A DNA stretch of 64,000 bases. Source: Amycolatopsis bullii (lineage in GTDB: Bacteria; Actinomycetota; Actinomycetes; Mycobacteriales; Pseudonocardiaceae). Position numbers and translations under genes: made by a program. The notes under the pieces were generated by a model that saw nothing but the letters and a program-made list of their open reading frames with translations, did not search any database and was not told where the DNA came from. This document shows, piece after piece, positions 41,801 to 49,981 of this stretch; the first letter of the stretch is position 1; every line of letters starts with the position of its first letter. The stretch is taken from positions 62,001-126,000 of the forward strand of contig NZ_BNAW01000021.1 in NCBI RefSeq assembly GCF_014654205.1, in the 5' to 3' direction.

Positions 41801-42936
41801 GCGGGAACTCCCTCGGTGAGATCGACGAGCACTTCGCCGCCGCGGGTGGTGAACCGGCCGTTGAGCCGGGCCCCGCGGGTGATGTCCTCGACGTACTGGG
41901 TGACCGCCTCGCCTTCCGGCGTGCCGCCGACCGGGACCGGGCGGCCCTGGTCGTCGATCCGGCACGGGACGAACCCGGCTTCGCGCAACCCGGTCTCGTC
42001 GAAGCGGCAGAGGGCGATGGCGGTGTTGCGGCTTTCGGGGTGGAACGGGAAGAACGGCATGGCCGGGTCCGGTGCGAAGCCGTACAGCTTCGTCCGCCGC
42101 TCGGCCCATGCGCGCAGCTCGTCGGCGCCCACGCCCGCCCCCGGCGTCAGGGCGTGCGTGACGGTGGCGAAGTTGCCGAGCCCGTGGAAGATCGGCCGTC
42201 CTCGGTGGACTTCGATGCCGCGCATGATGTGCGCGTGGTGGGCGAACACGGCGTCGGCGCCGGCGTCGATCGCGGCGCGGGCGACCGGGCTCTCGTACAT
42301 CGCGACTTCGACCGGGGTGTGCCCGACGCCCTTGTGCAGGGCCACCAGCACGACCTCGGCCTCGGCACGCAAGCGGCGCACGTCGTCGGCCATCGCCTCC
42401 AGGCTGTCCGGGTCGGCGAAGGTGTAGATCTTCGGCGGCCCGCCCGGGCTCGCGTGGTCCAGCTCGTAGTGGGTGAGGACGTGGACGTACGCGCAGCCGG
42501 GCTTGCGCGAGGCCGCCCAGGACTCGCGCGGGCCGACGCAGTTGTAGGACAGCACACCGATCCGCAGGCCACCGCGTTCGACGATCGCCGGGCGCCGGGC
42601 TTCGGCGAGGTTCGTCCCGGCACCCGCCGTCACCATGCCCGCCGCGCGGGAGTAGGCGATCGTGTCGGCCAGCCCTCCGGCGCCGGCGTCGAGGACGTGG
42701 TTGCCCGCCAGGGTGACCACCTCGAAACCGGCAGCGGCCACGGCTTTCAGCGCCGCGGGATCCGCGGGCGGCGCCGGGACGTCGGTGCTCTGCTGGACCG
42801 CCGTGGTCGAGTGCGGCACCTCGACGTGCCCGATCGCGAGATCCATCGCCCGCAGCACCGGCGCGGCCGGGGCGAGGAAGGACTCCGGCTCCGGTTCGTC
42901 CAGGATGAGGTCGCCCACGGCGCCGACGGTGATCAC
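41797..42936 (-). CDS. CapA-type metallophosphoesterase-like protein
   Basis: A 379-residue protein of the PGA_cap/CapA family (calcineurin-like fold): VGAVGDLILDE, AGFEVVTLAGNHVLDAGAGG, VLSYNCVGPRE, ALHKGVGHTP, DAVFAHHAHIMRGIEVHRGR and IFHGLGNF. It has no signal peptide or transmembrane anchor, unlike the capsule-linked CapA, so it acts in the cytoplasm. GTG 42936 overlaps the ATPase stop by GTGA and the gene overlaps the CoA-transferase by ATGA. CapA-like proteins occur in gamma-glutamyl polymer synthesis and elsewhere; a hydrolase of an amide or phosphate intermediate in this pathway is conceivable. Confidence 0.87.
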   Translation of the reverse strand: MITVGAVGDLILDEPEPESFLAPAAPVLRAMDLAIGHVEVPHSTTAVQQSTDVPAPPADPAALKAVAAAGFEVVTLAGNHVLDAGAGGLADTIAYSRAAGMVTAGAGTNLAEARRPAIVERGGLRIGVLSYNCVGPRESWAASRKPGCAYVHVLTHYELDHASPGGPPKIYTFADPDSLEAMADDVRRLRAEAEVVLVALHKGVGHTPVEVAMYESPVARAAIDAGADAVFAHHAHIMRGIEVHRGRPIFHGLGNFATVTHALTPGAGVGADELRAWAERRTKLYGFAPDPAMPFFPFHPESRNTAIALCRFDETGLREAGFVPCRIDDQGRPVPVGGTPEGEAVTQYVEDITRGARLNGRFTTRGGEVLVDLTEGVPA

Positions 42937-43718
42937 GAGACACGCTCCTTTTCGGACAGGTGGCGGGACAGGAAGGCGCGCAGCCGGTCGGTCCGCGGGC
43001 GCGCGAACAGCTCGTCCGGCGGGCCCTCTTCGACGATCCGGCCCGCCTCCATGAACACGCACCGGTCGGCCGCCTCGCGGGCGAAGGCCATCTCGTGGGT
43101 GACCACGACCATCGTCGTCCCGGCCGCGGCGAGGTCCCGCAGCACGGCCAGCACCTCGTCGACCAGCTCCGGGTCGAGGGCGCTGGTGGGTTCGTCGAAC
43201 AGCATGATCCGCGGCCGGACCAGCACCGCGCGGGCGATGGCCACGCGCTGCTGCTGCCCGCCGGAAAGCTGCCGCGGGTAGTGCTCTTCACGTCCGGCCA
43301 GGCCGATGCGCGCCAGCAGTTCCCGTGCCTCGGTCTCCACACTGGACCGGTCGCGGCCGTGCACGCGGATCGCCGCGTCGGTCACGTTGCGCAGCACGGT
43401 GAACTGCGGGAACAGGTTGAACTGCTGGAAGACCATGCTCATCCGGCGCCGCTGGGCGGCGACCCGCCGTTCGGTGAGCGCGCGCAGCCCGCCCGGTGTG
43501 CGCCGGTAGCCCAGCAGCTCGCCGTCGAGGTACATCGCGCCGCCGTCGACCGGCTCCAGCTGGTGGGCGCAGCGGACGAGGGTCGACTTGCCGGACCCGG
43601 ACGGCCCGATGACCACGACCGTCTCGCCCTCCCGGACCTCCAGGCTGACCCCGGCCAGCGCGGCCACCGGCCCGAACTGCTTGCGGACGTCGTCCAGCCG
43701 CAGCACCGGCCCGTTCAT
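42933..43718 (-). CDS. polar amino acid-type ABC ATPase
   Basis: A 261-residue ATPase of the GlnQ/HisP group. Walker A GPSGSGKSTL, Q-loop VFQQFNLFP, signature LSGGQQQRVAIARA, Walker B IMLFDEPTSALDPEL and switch His in VVTHEMAFA are all intact. It energises the permease encoded just upstream, with which it overlaps by ATGA. Confidence 0.95.
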   Translation of the reverse strand: MNGPVLRLDDVRKQFGPVAALAGVSLEVREGETVVVIGPSGSGKSTLVRCAHQLEPVDGGAMYLDGELLGYRRTPGGLRALTERRVAAQRRRMSMVFQQFNLFPQFTVLRNVTDAAIRVHGRDRSSVETEARELLARIGLAGREEHYPRQLSGGQQQRVAIARAVLVRPRIMLFDEPTSALDPELVDEVLAVLRDLAAAGTTMVVVTHEMAFAREAADRCVFMEAGRIVEEGPPDELFARPRTDRLRAFLSRHLSEKERVS

Positions 43719-44590
43719 CGGGCACTCCGGTGGCCGCGGGAGAAGTGCCGTTCCAGCCGGCGTTGCCCGGCCGTCAGCGCGGTGACCACGACGAGGTACC
43801 AGAAGCAGGCGACCAGCAGCATCGGCACGATCTCGTAGGTCCGGTTGTAGATCACCTGCACCGAGTGCAGCAGGTCCGACATCGCGATGACCGAGACGAG
43901 CGCGGTGCCCTTGAGCACGTTGATGAACTGGCTGCCGGCGGGCGGGATGATCACCCGCATCGCCTGCGGCAGCACGATCCGCACGAGCGTCTGGCCCGGC
44001 GGGTAGCCCATCGCGCGGGCCGCGTCGCACTGGCCTGGGTCGACCGAAGCCACCCCGGCGCGGAAGATCTCCGCCAGGTACGCCGATTCCACCAGCGACA
44101 GCCCGAGCACCGCGGCGGTCAGCGGCGTGATGACGGTGTTGGCGTCCCAGGTGCCGAACACCGGCCCGAACGGGATGCCGAGCGACAGCTTCGGCAGCAG
44201 GTAGGCCAGGTTGAACCAGAAGATCAGCTGGACCAGCGGCGGGATGCCGCGGAACAGCCCGACCCACAGCGTCGCCACCCACCGGGCCGGCGCGAAGCCG
44301 CTCAGCTGCATCGCCGCGACCACCCCGCCGGCCAGCGACCCGAGCACCATCGCCGCGACCGCGAGCAGGACGGTGGTGCCCAGGCCCGCCATGACGCTCT
44401 TCTCGAAGAGGTACTTCGCGACGACGTCCCACTGGAAGCGGTCGTTGCCGGCCAGGAAGACGGCCAGCTGCGCGGCCAGCACCGCCAGCACGAGCACGAA
44501 CAGCCAGCGCAGCGGGCGGAACCGGGCGCGCGCCCCGGCGACGTCGTCGCGGGACGGCGTCGTCTCCTCCACTGTGGACACGGCGGTCAT
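43715..44590 (-). CDS. polar amino acid-type ABC permease
   Basis: A 291-residue permease of the HisMQ/GlnP group with about five helices and the EAA loop (EIFRAGVASVDPGQCDAARA, MGYPPGQTLVRIVLPQAMRV). A charged N-terminal extension of about 40 residues precedes the first helix. It is the only permease in the operon and presumably acts as a homodimer. ATG 44590 overlaps the stop of the binding-protein gene. Confidence 0.94.
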   Translation of the reverse strand: MTAVSTVEETTPSRDDVAGARARFRPLRWLFVLVLAVLAAQLAVFLAGNDRFQWDVVAKYLFEKSVMAGLGTTVLLAVAAMVLGSLAGGVVAAMQLSGFAPARWVATLWVGLFRGIPPLVQLIFWFNLAYLLPKLSLGIPFGPVFGTWDANTVITPLTAAVLGLSLVESAYLAEIFRAGVASVDPGQCDAARAMGYPPGQTLVRIVLPQAMRVIIPPAGSQFINVLKGTALVSVIAMSDLLHSVQVIYNRTYEIVPMLLVACFWYLVVVTALTAGQRRLERHFSRGHRSAR

Positions 44591-45504
44591 TTCGCGGTCG
44601 CCGCGTCGAACACCGGCTGCGGGACGGTCACTTCGGACAGGCCCCACTGCTGCATGATCCGGGTGTAGGTGCCGTTGCGGAACAGCTCCTCGAACGCCTT
44701 CTGCAGCACCGGGCCGAGTTTTGCCGCCTTCGGCGTGTAGAGCGCGAGGTTGTCCTTCGTGGCGCCCTGTTCTTCGCTCTGCGTCACGTATTCGTACTGG
44801 CCCTTCTGCTGGGTGGTGACGTCGATCGCCGCGGCCTGGGTCATCCCGGCGGCCTCGGCGCGGCCGGACTTCGCGGCCAGCAGGGTGGCGTTCGTGTCGT
44901 CGAGCCCGACCACCTGCACGGCCGGCTTCTGTGAGCGCTCACAGAACGCGGACAGCTTCGCCAGCTGGTCTTCGACGACGCTGGCGGTGACCACCGCGAC
45001 GCGCTTGCCGCACAGGTCGGCCGCCTGCTTGATGCCCGCGGCGGAGCCGGTGGGGACCACGTAGGAGGTCCGGGTGGTCATCCACGTGACGGTGTCGAAC
45101 TGCTTCTCGCGCTCGGCGGTGGCCTTGACCGGCCCGTTGAAGGCGTCGTAGCGGCCACTGAGCATGCCCTGCAGCGCGGCCGGGAGCCCGCTGACGATGG
45201 TGGTTTCCGTGCGCACGCCCAGGATCTGGCCGAGCGCCTGCTGGAAGTCGTGGTCGATGCCGGTGACCGTCTTCCCGTCCGGGCCGACCGTGCGGTACGG
45301 CGGGTGCGAATCGCCGGCGAACCGGAGGACGCCGGCGTCCTTGACCGCCGGCGGCAGCTGGTCGTGCAGCGCCGGGATCGCGGTGAGCGCCGCGGCGGAG
45401 GGGGCGGCGGCCGCCCCGTCGTCGACCGTGCACCCGGCCACCGCGAGCCCGGCGGCGGCCACGGCGAGCGCGCTTCGACGCCATTGACGAAGTGAGGAAC
45501 CCAT
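44587..45504 (-). CDS. ABC substrate-binding lipoprotein (2)
   Basis: A 305-residue SBP_bac_3 lipoprotein, lipobox AVAGC (Cys about 25), first gene of the ten-gene operon. It matches the binding protein at 37401-38312 almost throughout: LRFAGDSHPPYRTVGPDGKT, VSGLPAALQGMLSGRYDAFN, EKQFDTVTWMTTRTSYVVPT and DNLALYTPKAAKLGPVLQ. ATG 45504 has AGGAAG upstream. The substrate is probably a small carboxylate or amino acid derivative; sequence alone does not decide. Confidence 0.93.
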   Translation of the reverse strand: MGSSLRQWRRSALAVAAAGLAVAGCTVDDGAAAAPSAAALTAIPALHDQLPPAVKDAGVLRFAGDSHPPYRTVGPDGKTVTGIDHDFQQALGQILGVRTETTIVSGLPAALQGMLSGRYDAFNGPVKATAEREKQFDTVTWMTTRTSYVVPTGSAAGIKQAADLCGKRVAVVTASVVEDQLAKLSAFCERSQKPAVQVVGLDDTNATLLAAKSGRAEAAGMTQAAAIDVTTQQKGQYEYVTQSEEQGATKDNLALYTPKAAKLGPVLQKAFEELFRNGTYTRIMQQWGLSEVTVPQPVFDAATAK

Positions 45505-45692
45505 GTCGTTTTCTTCCTGCGGGAGGCCGCCAAAGGGGCGGCGCGGAAACCTGGGAGAACGATTGGTTGCTATCTGGGCGCCGATCGTCGCATGATGTGT
45601 CGCGTGATTCAACCCCTCGGTTCGGCCGCCCGGCCGGAACTGCCACCATGGACCCCCGCGGCGGACCGGCCGCCGCGAGAGGCAGGAGCGCG
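45505..45692. promoter_or_regulatory. divergent promoter region, PaaX 3 / ten-gene operon
   Basis: The 188 bases between the divergent start codons carry no gene. They contain an imperfect inverted repeat GTTCGGCC ... GGCCGGAAC (about 45621-45641) and two related GCATGATG / GCGTGATT stretches (about 45592-45611). One or both are candidate PaaX sites; the evidence is position only. Confidence 0.4.
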
Positions 45693-46682
45693 ATGACAGT
45701 GTCGCCCTCGGGGCCGCTGCCCCGCTCACAACAGGGAGCCGAGCCGCAGCTCCTGCTCACCTCCCTGCTCGGCGACTTCTGGTACTGGCGCGACGAGCAC
45801 ATCCCGTCCGCCGCGCTGGTCCAGCTGCTCGGCGAGTTCGACATCAGCCCGGCGAGCGCCCGCGCGGCGATCCGCCGGCTCGCCGCCCGCGGCCTGCTGA
45901 CGGTGTCGCGCAGCGGCCGGACGACCGCGTACGGCATCCCGGCGCGGACGTCGGAGGTGATCATCGAGCGCACGCACCGGATGCTGACCTTCGGCACGAC
46001 CGCGCCGGACTGGGACGGACAGTGGACGGTGGTCACGTTCTCCGTGCCGGAGCAGGACCGCGGCCTGCGCACCGCGCTGCGCTCGCGGCTGCGGGTGCTG
46101 CGGTTCGCGGCGCTGTACGACGGGGTCTGGATCAGCCCGCACGACCTCGCGGAACCGGCGCTGGCCGCGTTGCGCGAGCTGGACCTGCGCAGCGCGACGG
46201 TGTTCCGCGCGACCGAGGTCCCCGGCCCGGCCGCGGCGGCCACGGCCTTCGACCTCGGGCCGCTGGCCCGGGAGTACGAGCAGTTCGTCGAGCGCTACGA
46301 AGAGGTGCTGACGGGCTTGGACGCGGGCCTGATCAGCCCGGCGCAGGCGCTGCGCACGCGCACCGAGCTGCGCGTGGACTGGCGCCGGTTCCCGGAGACC
46401 GACCCGGACCTGCCGGCGGAACTGCTGCCCGCCGGCTGGGCGCGTGACCGGGCCCAGAAGGTGTTCCTGCAGATCTACGACCGGCTCGGCCCGCTCGCGG
46501 AGTCCCGCTTCCGCCAGGTGCTCGCCGACACCGACCCCGCCTTGGCGGAGCTGGCCGACCACCACGACTCGGCCAAGGTGGCGGCGTTGTTCGCCGAGCT
46601 GGGCGACCGCCACCCGGCGGGCGACACGCCGTTCGAGCAGGCCGCGGAAGCCCGCAGACTGGACGACGCCCGGCGGCCGTGA
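45693..46682 (+). CDS. PaaX family transcriptional regulator (3)
   Basis: A 329-residue PaaX protein, longer than the other two because of an N-terminal lead and a C-terminal tail (about residues 270-329). The winged helix is at 28-95 (LLLTSLLGDFWYWRDEHIPS, SPASARAAIRRLAARGLLTV), the central domain starts WTVVTFSVPEQDRGLRTALR, and the C-terminal domain has LRTRTELRVDWRRFPETDPD. ATG 45693 has AGGAGCG upstream. It is divergent from the transporter/CoA-transferase/dehydratase operon and is its natural regulator; the likely ligand is an acyl-CoA made by that pathway. Confidence 0.87.
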   Translation: MTVSPSGPLPRSQQGAEPQLLLTSLLGDFWYWRDEHIPSAALVQLLGEFDISPASARAAIRRLAARGLLTVSRSGRTTAYGIPARTSEVIIERTHRMLTFGTTAPDWDGQWTVVTFSVPEQDRGLRTALRSRLRVLRFAALYDGVWISPHDLAEPALAALRELDLRSATVFRATEVPGPAAAATAFDLGPLAREYEQFVERYEEVLTGLDAGLISPAQALRTRTELRVDWRRFPETDPDLPAELLPAGWARDRAQKVFLQIYDRLGPLAESRFRQVLADTDPALAELADHHDSAKVAALFAELGDRHPAGDTPFEQAAEARRLDDARRP

Positions 46683-46722
46683 GCGGCACTTCCCGGGCCG
46701 GGCGTGCCGGAAGGTGCCGCGT

Positions 46723-47310
46723 TCAGGCCGGCGTGACGGCGCTGCGCACGCACTCCCGCAGCAAGGCTCGGCGCCGGTCGTGAACCTCGGCCGGCTCCGC
46801 TTCCGTGGCGGCGTAGACGTTGCTGACCGGTGACCAGGCCATGGACATCGCGATCACCATCGCCATCAGGTCGAAGGGGTCTCCCGCCCGGACCAGCCCG
46901 GCGGCCTGGGCCTCGGCAATGGCCCGCAGCTTGCGGTCGTCCAGCCGGTCGGCGTCGGCCACCAGGTGCCCGGCCGGCCGCCGTTCGAGCCGGGCCCAGG
47001 TGGCGAGCCGGATGAGGTCCGGGCGGCGCAGGTACTCGTCGTAGAGGCGGACCGCCCACCCCGCGAGGTCGGCGCCGTCGATCGGCACCACGTTCACGAT
47101 CCGCTCCAGCGAGGCGAAGAAGATCGCGTCGAACAGCCCGTCCTTGCTGCCGAAGTAGGCGTACAGCTGGGCCCGGTTGGTCCGGGCGGCCTCGACGATC
47201 CGCTCGACGCGGGCACCGGCGATGCCGTACCGGGCGAACTCGTCGGTCGCCGCGTCCACGATGCGCTGTTTCGTGGCGGCTCCGCGGGAGGTCAGCTGCT
47301 TGTCGGCCAT
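46723..47310 (-). CDS. TetR family regulator (1)
   Basis: A 195-residue TetR regulator with helix-turn-helix IVDAATDEFARYGIAGARVE, RIVEAARTNRAQLYAYFGSK and a TetR_C-type ligand domain. It is divergent from a zinc alcohol dehydrogenase; the 99-bp gap contains a 21-bp perfect inverted repeat which it very probably binds. The gene is convergent with the PaaX gene. Confidence 0.9.
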   Translation of the reverse strand: MADKQLTSRGAATKQRIVDAATDEFARYGIAGARVERIVEAARTNRAQLYAYFGSKDGLFDAIFFASLERIVNVVPIDGADLAGWAVRLYDEYLRRPDLIRLATWARLERRPAGHLVADADRLDDRKLRAIAEAQAAGLVRAGDPFDLMAMVIAMSMAWSPVSNVYAATEAEPAEVHDRRRALLRECVRSAVTPA

Positions 47311-47325
47311 GGGCCGAAGCCTACA

Positions 47326-47393
47326 ACAGAACAGTCGGTTTGCTTTGTCCGGCCGACCGGGCTACCGTCGGTAAAGCAAACCGACTGTTCTGT
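47326..47393. promoter_or_regulatory. long perfect inverted repeat, TetR operator
   Basis: Two perfect 21-bp arms (47326-47346 and 47373-47393; core AACAGTCGGTTTGC and its complement GCAAACCGACTGTT) are separated by 26 bases and fill the divergent TetR/dehydrogenase region. Each arm is long enough to bind one TetR dimer, so two dimers could occlude both promoters. The right arm ends 16 bp before the dehydrogenase ATG. Confidence 0.75.
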
Positions 47394-47409
47394 TTTTCGA
47401 GGAGCTGCG

Positions 47410-48447
47410 ATGCGGACCACCACCGGCTGGCTGGCCGGCCCGAACGAGCGGACGCTCCGGCGCGCCACGATCCACCGGCGCGACCTGCGCGACGACGACG
47501 TGGCGATCCGCGTGGACCACTGCGGGGTCTGCCACACGGACCTGCACTCACTGCACGGCGCCCGGGACGCCGCGCTGGTGCCGGGCCACGAGTTCACCGG
47601 CGTCGTCACCGAAACCGGGCCGGCCGTGACGCGGTTCGCGCCCGGCGACGCGGTGGCCGTCGGCAACATCGTCGACTCCTGCGGCGAGTGCGCGATGTGC
47701 CGCCGCGGTCAGGAGAACTTCTGCGCCGCGTTCCCGACGCTCACCTACGGCGGAACCGACCGCCACGACGGCTCCCCCACGCTGGGCGCGTTTTCCCGGG
47801 AATACGTCGTCCGCGAAGACTTCGCCTACCGGCTCCCCGCGGGTCTGGACCCGGCGGCCGCCGCGCCGCTGCTGTGCGCGGGCATCACGGTCTGGGAACC
47901 GTTGCAGGCCCTCGGAACGGGCCCCGGCACCCGGGTCGCGGTGGCCGGGCTCGGCGGCCTGGGCCACCTGGCGGTGAAGTTCGCGGTCGCCCTCGGCGCC
48001 GAGACGACGGTCATCAGCCGGTCCGACGGCAAGGCCGCCGACGCGAGCCGCCTCGGCGCCCACGACCTGCTGGTGTCGACGGTCCCACAGCAGCTGGCCG
48101 CGGCGAGAGACCGCTTCGACGTCGTCATCGACACCATCGCGGTGCCCCACGACCTCGGCCCGTACCTGCGCCTGGTCGCGCTGGACGGCACCCTCGCCCA
48201 GGTCGGCCACCTGGGTACGCTGACGGTCGAGGCGATGGACCTCCTGGTGGGCCGCAAGAAACTGACCTCGGCGGGCAGCGGCGGCCGGCCCGCCACCGCG
48301 GCGATGCTCGACTTCTGCGCCCGCCACGGCATCACCGCGGACGTCGAAGCCGTGCCGTCCGCCCGGGTGAACGAAGTGCTGGACCGCCTGTCCGCAGGCG
48401 ACGTCCGCTTCCGGTTCGTCCTCGACCTGGCCGATCTCGACGCCTGA
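47410..48447 (+). CDS. zinc-dependent alcohol dehydrogenase
   Basis: A 345-residue medium-chain dehydrogenase of the YahK/cinnamyl-alcohol type. Catalytic zinc ligands are C38 and the H60-E61 pair (CGVCHTDLHSLHG, VPGHEFTGVV), the structural zinc is held by C91, C94, C97 and C105, and the nucleotide site is VAGLGGLGHLAVKFA. ATG 47410 has GGAGCTG upstream. It probably reduces aldehydes with NADPH or NADH. It is divergent from and likely repressed by the TetR protein. Confidence 0.93.
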   Translation: MRTTTGWLAGPNERTLRRATIHRRDLRDDDVAIRVDHCGVCHTDLHSLHGARDAALVPGHEFTGVVTETGPAVTRFAPGDAVAVGNIVDSCGECAMCRRGQENFCAAFPTLTYGGTDRHDGSPTLGAFSREYVVREDFAYRLPAGLDPAAAAPLLCAGITVWEPLQALGTGPGTRVAVAGLGGLGHLAVKFAVALGAETTVISRSDGKAADASRLGAHDLLVSTVPQQLAAARDRFDVVIDTIAVPHDLGPYLRLVALDGTLAQVGHLGTLTVEAMDLLVGRKKLTSAGSGGRPATAAMLDFCARHGITADVEAVPSARVNEVLDRLSAGDVRFRFVLDLADLDA

Positions 48448-48480
48448 GCCACCCAGCGCCGACGGGGGCTTCCCCCGGAC

Positions 48481-48509
48481 GGGGACGTCACACGCCTGGT
48501 GGCGTCCCC
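48481..48509. terminator. hairpin between dehydrogenase and xylanase genes
   Basis: A 7-bp stem GGGGACG/CGTCCCC (48481-48487 with 48503-48509) with a 15-nt loop, preceded by a compact GGGGG-CTT-CCCCC hairpin near 48464-48476, lies between the convergent genes. Confidence 0.55.
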
Positions 48510-48524
48510 GGCCGGCCTACGGGC

Positions 48525-49952
48525 CTATCCCACCGCCCACCGCTGGTTCGACCCACCGTTGCAGCTCCAGATGATCACCTTGGTGCCGTTGGCGGTCGCC
48601 GCGCCGCTGACGTCCAGGCACAGCCCCGACTGGCCGTTCGTGACGGTCCCGCCGCCGGTGAACGTCCACTTCTGGCCGTTGCCGCCGCTGCAGTTCGCGA
48701 TGACCGCCGCGGTACCGGCGCTCGTCCCGCCGCCCGCGGTGTCCAGGCAGCGCTTCGTCCCACCGGAGTAGACGCTCAGCTCGCCCGCGCTGCCGCGGGT
48801 CCACTGCTGGTTCGCCCCGTTGTTGCAGTCCCAGATCTGCACCTGGGTACCCGCCGTGGTCGATGAGCTCGGCACGTCCAGGCAGCGGTTCGAGGCCACC
48901 GCGCGCACCGGGCCGGCGCCGCCGGGGTCGGGGGTGCCGCCGTTGAGCGTGTCGAGGACCGCCGAATACGCCTGCTTCTTCCCGTAGTTGCCGTCGAACA
49001 GCAGCGGGGTGTCGCCGGAGCGCCACGAGTACTTGTCCGTCACGCCCCACACGGTGATGCCGGTGCAGCGCGAGACGGCTATGCAGGCCTGGGTGACCTG
49101 CCGGTAGACGTTCGCCTGCCCGGATCCCGAGCCGCCGACGTCCAGCTCGGTGATCTGCACGTCGACGCCGAGGTCGGCGAAGCGCTGCAGGTTCGCCTGG
49201 TAGCTGCCGAGGTTGGAGTTCGAGCTCAGGTGGCTCTGGAAGCCCACGCAGTCAATCGGCACGCCGCGGCTCTTGAAGTCCCGGACCATGTTGTAGATGC
49301 CGGTGCTCTTCGCGTTGATGCCGTCGGTGTTGTAGTCGTTGTAGCAGAGCTTCGCGCCCGGGTCGGCCGTGCGGGCCGCGCGGAAGGCGTCCTCGATGTA
49401 GCCGTCACCGAGCTTCTGCTGGAAGGTCGCCTGCCGTCGGGTGCCGTTCTCCTCGAACGCTTCGTTGACCACGTCCCAGGCGATGACCTGGCCCTTCCAG
49501 TGCCCGGCCACCTGGCTGATGTGGTTGAGCATGGCCGAACGCAGGTTGTTCGCGTCCAGCCCGCCGACCCACGGCGCCAGCTGCTGGTACCACACCAGCG
49601 TGTGCCCGCGGATCTTCATCCCCTTGCTCTTCGCCTGGCTCACGATCCGGTCGGCGGGCGCGAAGTTGAACTGGTTGCGGCTGGGCTCGACCGTGTCCCA
49701 CTTCATCTCGTTCTCCGGCGTGACGCCGTTGAACTCCGCCGTCCACGTGTTCACGTAGGCCGCTTCGCCGAGGTGAGCGGTCGAGATGGCGGCGCCGAAG
49801 TACCGGCCGGTCTGCGCGGCCGCGGCCCCGAGCGTGCTCGCCGCCCCGGCGACGCCGGGCGAGAGCACCAGCGCGGTCGCCGACAGGCCGGCCGCGGCGA
49901 GGACGGTGACGGCGGTCCGGAGACGCCGCCGTGGAGGTGCACCGGTGATCAT
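48525..49952 (-). CDS. endo-1,4-beta-xylanase, GH10-CBM13
   Basis: A 475-residue secreted xylanase. The signal region (RRRLRTAVTVLAAAGLSATA) ends near residue 37. The GH10 barrel (38-340) has acid/base E164 in AWDVVNEAFEE and nucleophile E269 in VQITELDV. A ricin-type CBM13 (about 350-475) shows three QxW repeats: NQQWTRG, GQKWTF, NQRWAVG. ATG 49952 is preferred over 49970 because GAGG stands six bases before it. It is the last gene of a three-gene operon and differs from the other GH10 enzyme by its binding module. Confidence 0.95.
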   Translation of the reverse strand: MITGAPPRRRLRTAVTVLAAAGLSATALVLSPGVAGAASTLGAAAAQTGRYFGAAISTAHLGEAAYVNTWTAEFNGVTPENEMKWDTVEPSRNQFNFAPADRIVSQAKSKGMKIRGHTLVWYQQLAPWVGGLDANNLRSAMLNHISQVAGHWKGQVIAWDVVNEAFEENGTRRQATFQQKLGDGYIEDAFRAARTADPGAKLCYNDYNTDGINAKSTGIYNMVRDFKSRGVPIDCVGFQSHLSSNSNLGSYQANLQRFADLGVDVQITELDVGGSGSGQANVYRQVTQACIAVSRCTGITVWGVTDKYSWRSGDTPLLFDGNYGKKQAYSAVLDTLNGGTPDPGGAGPVRAVASNRCLDVPSSSTTAGTQVQIWDCNNGANQQWTRGSAGELSVYSGGTKRCLDTAGGGTSAGTAAVIANCSGGNGQKWTFTGGGTVTNGQSGLCLDVSGAATANGTKVIIWSCNGGSNQRWAVG

Positions 49953-49981
49953 CGAAAGCCTCGATTCCATCCAGGACGGGG

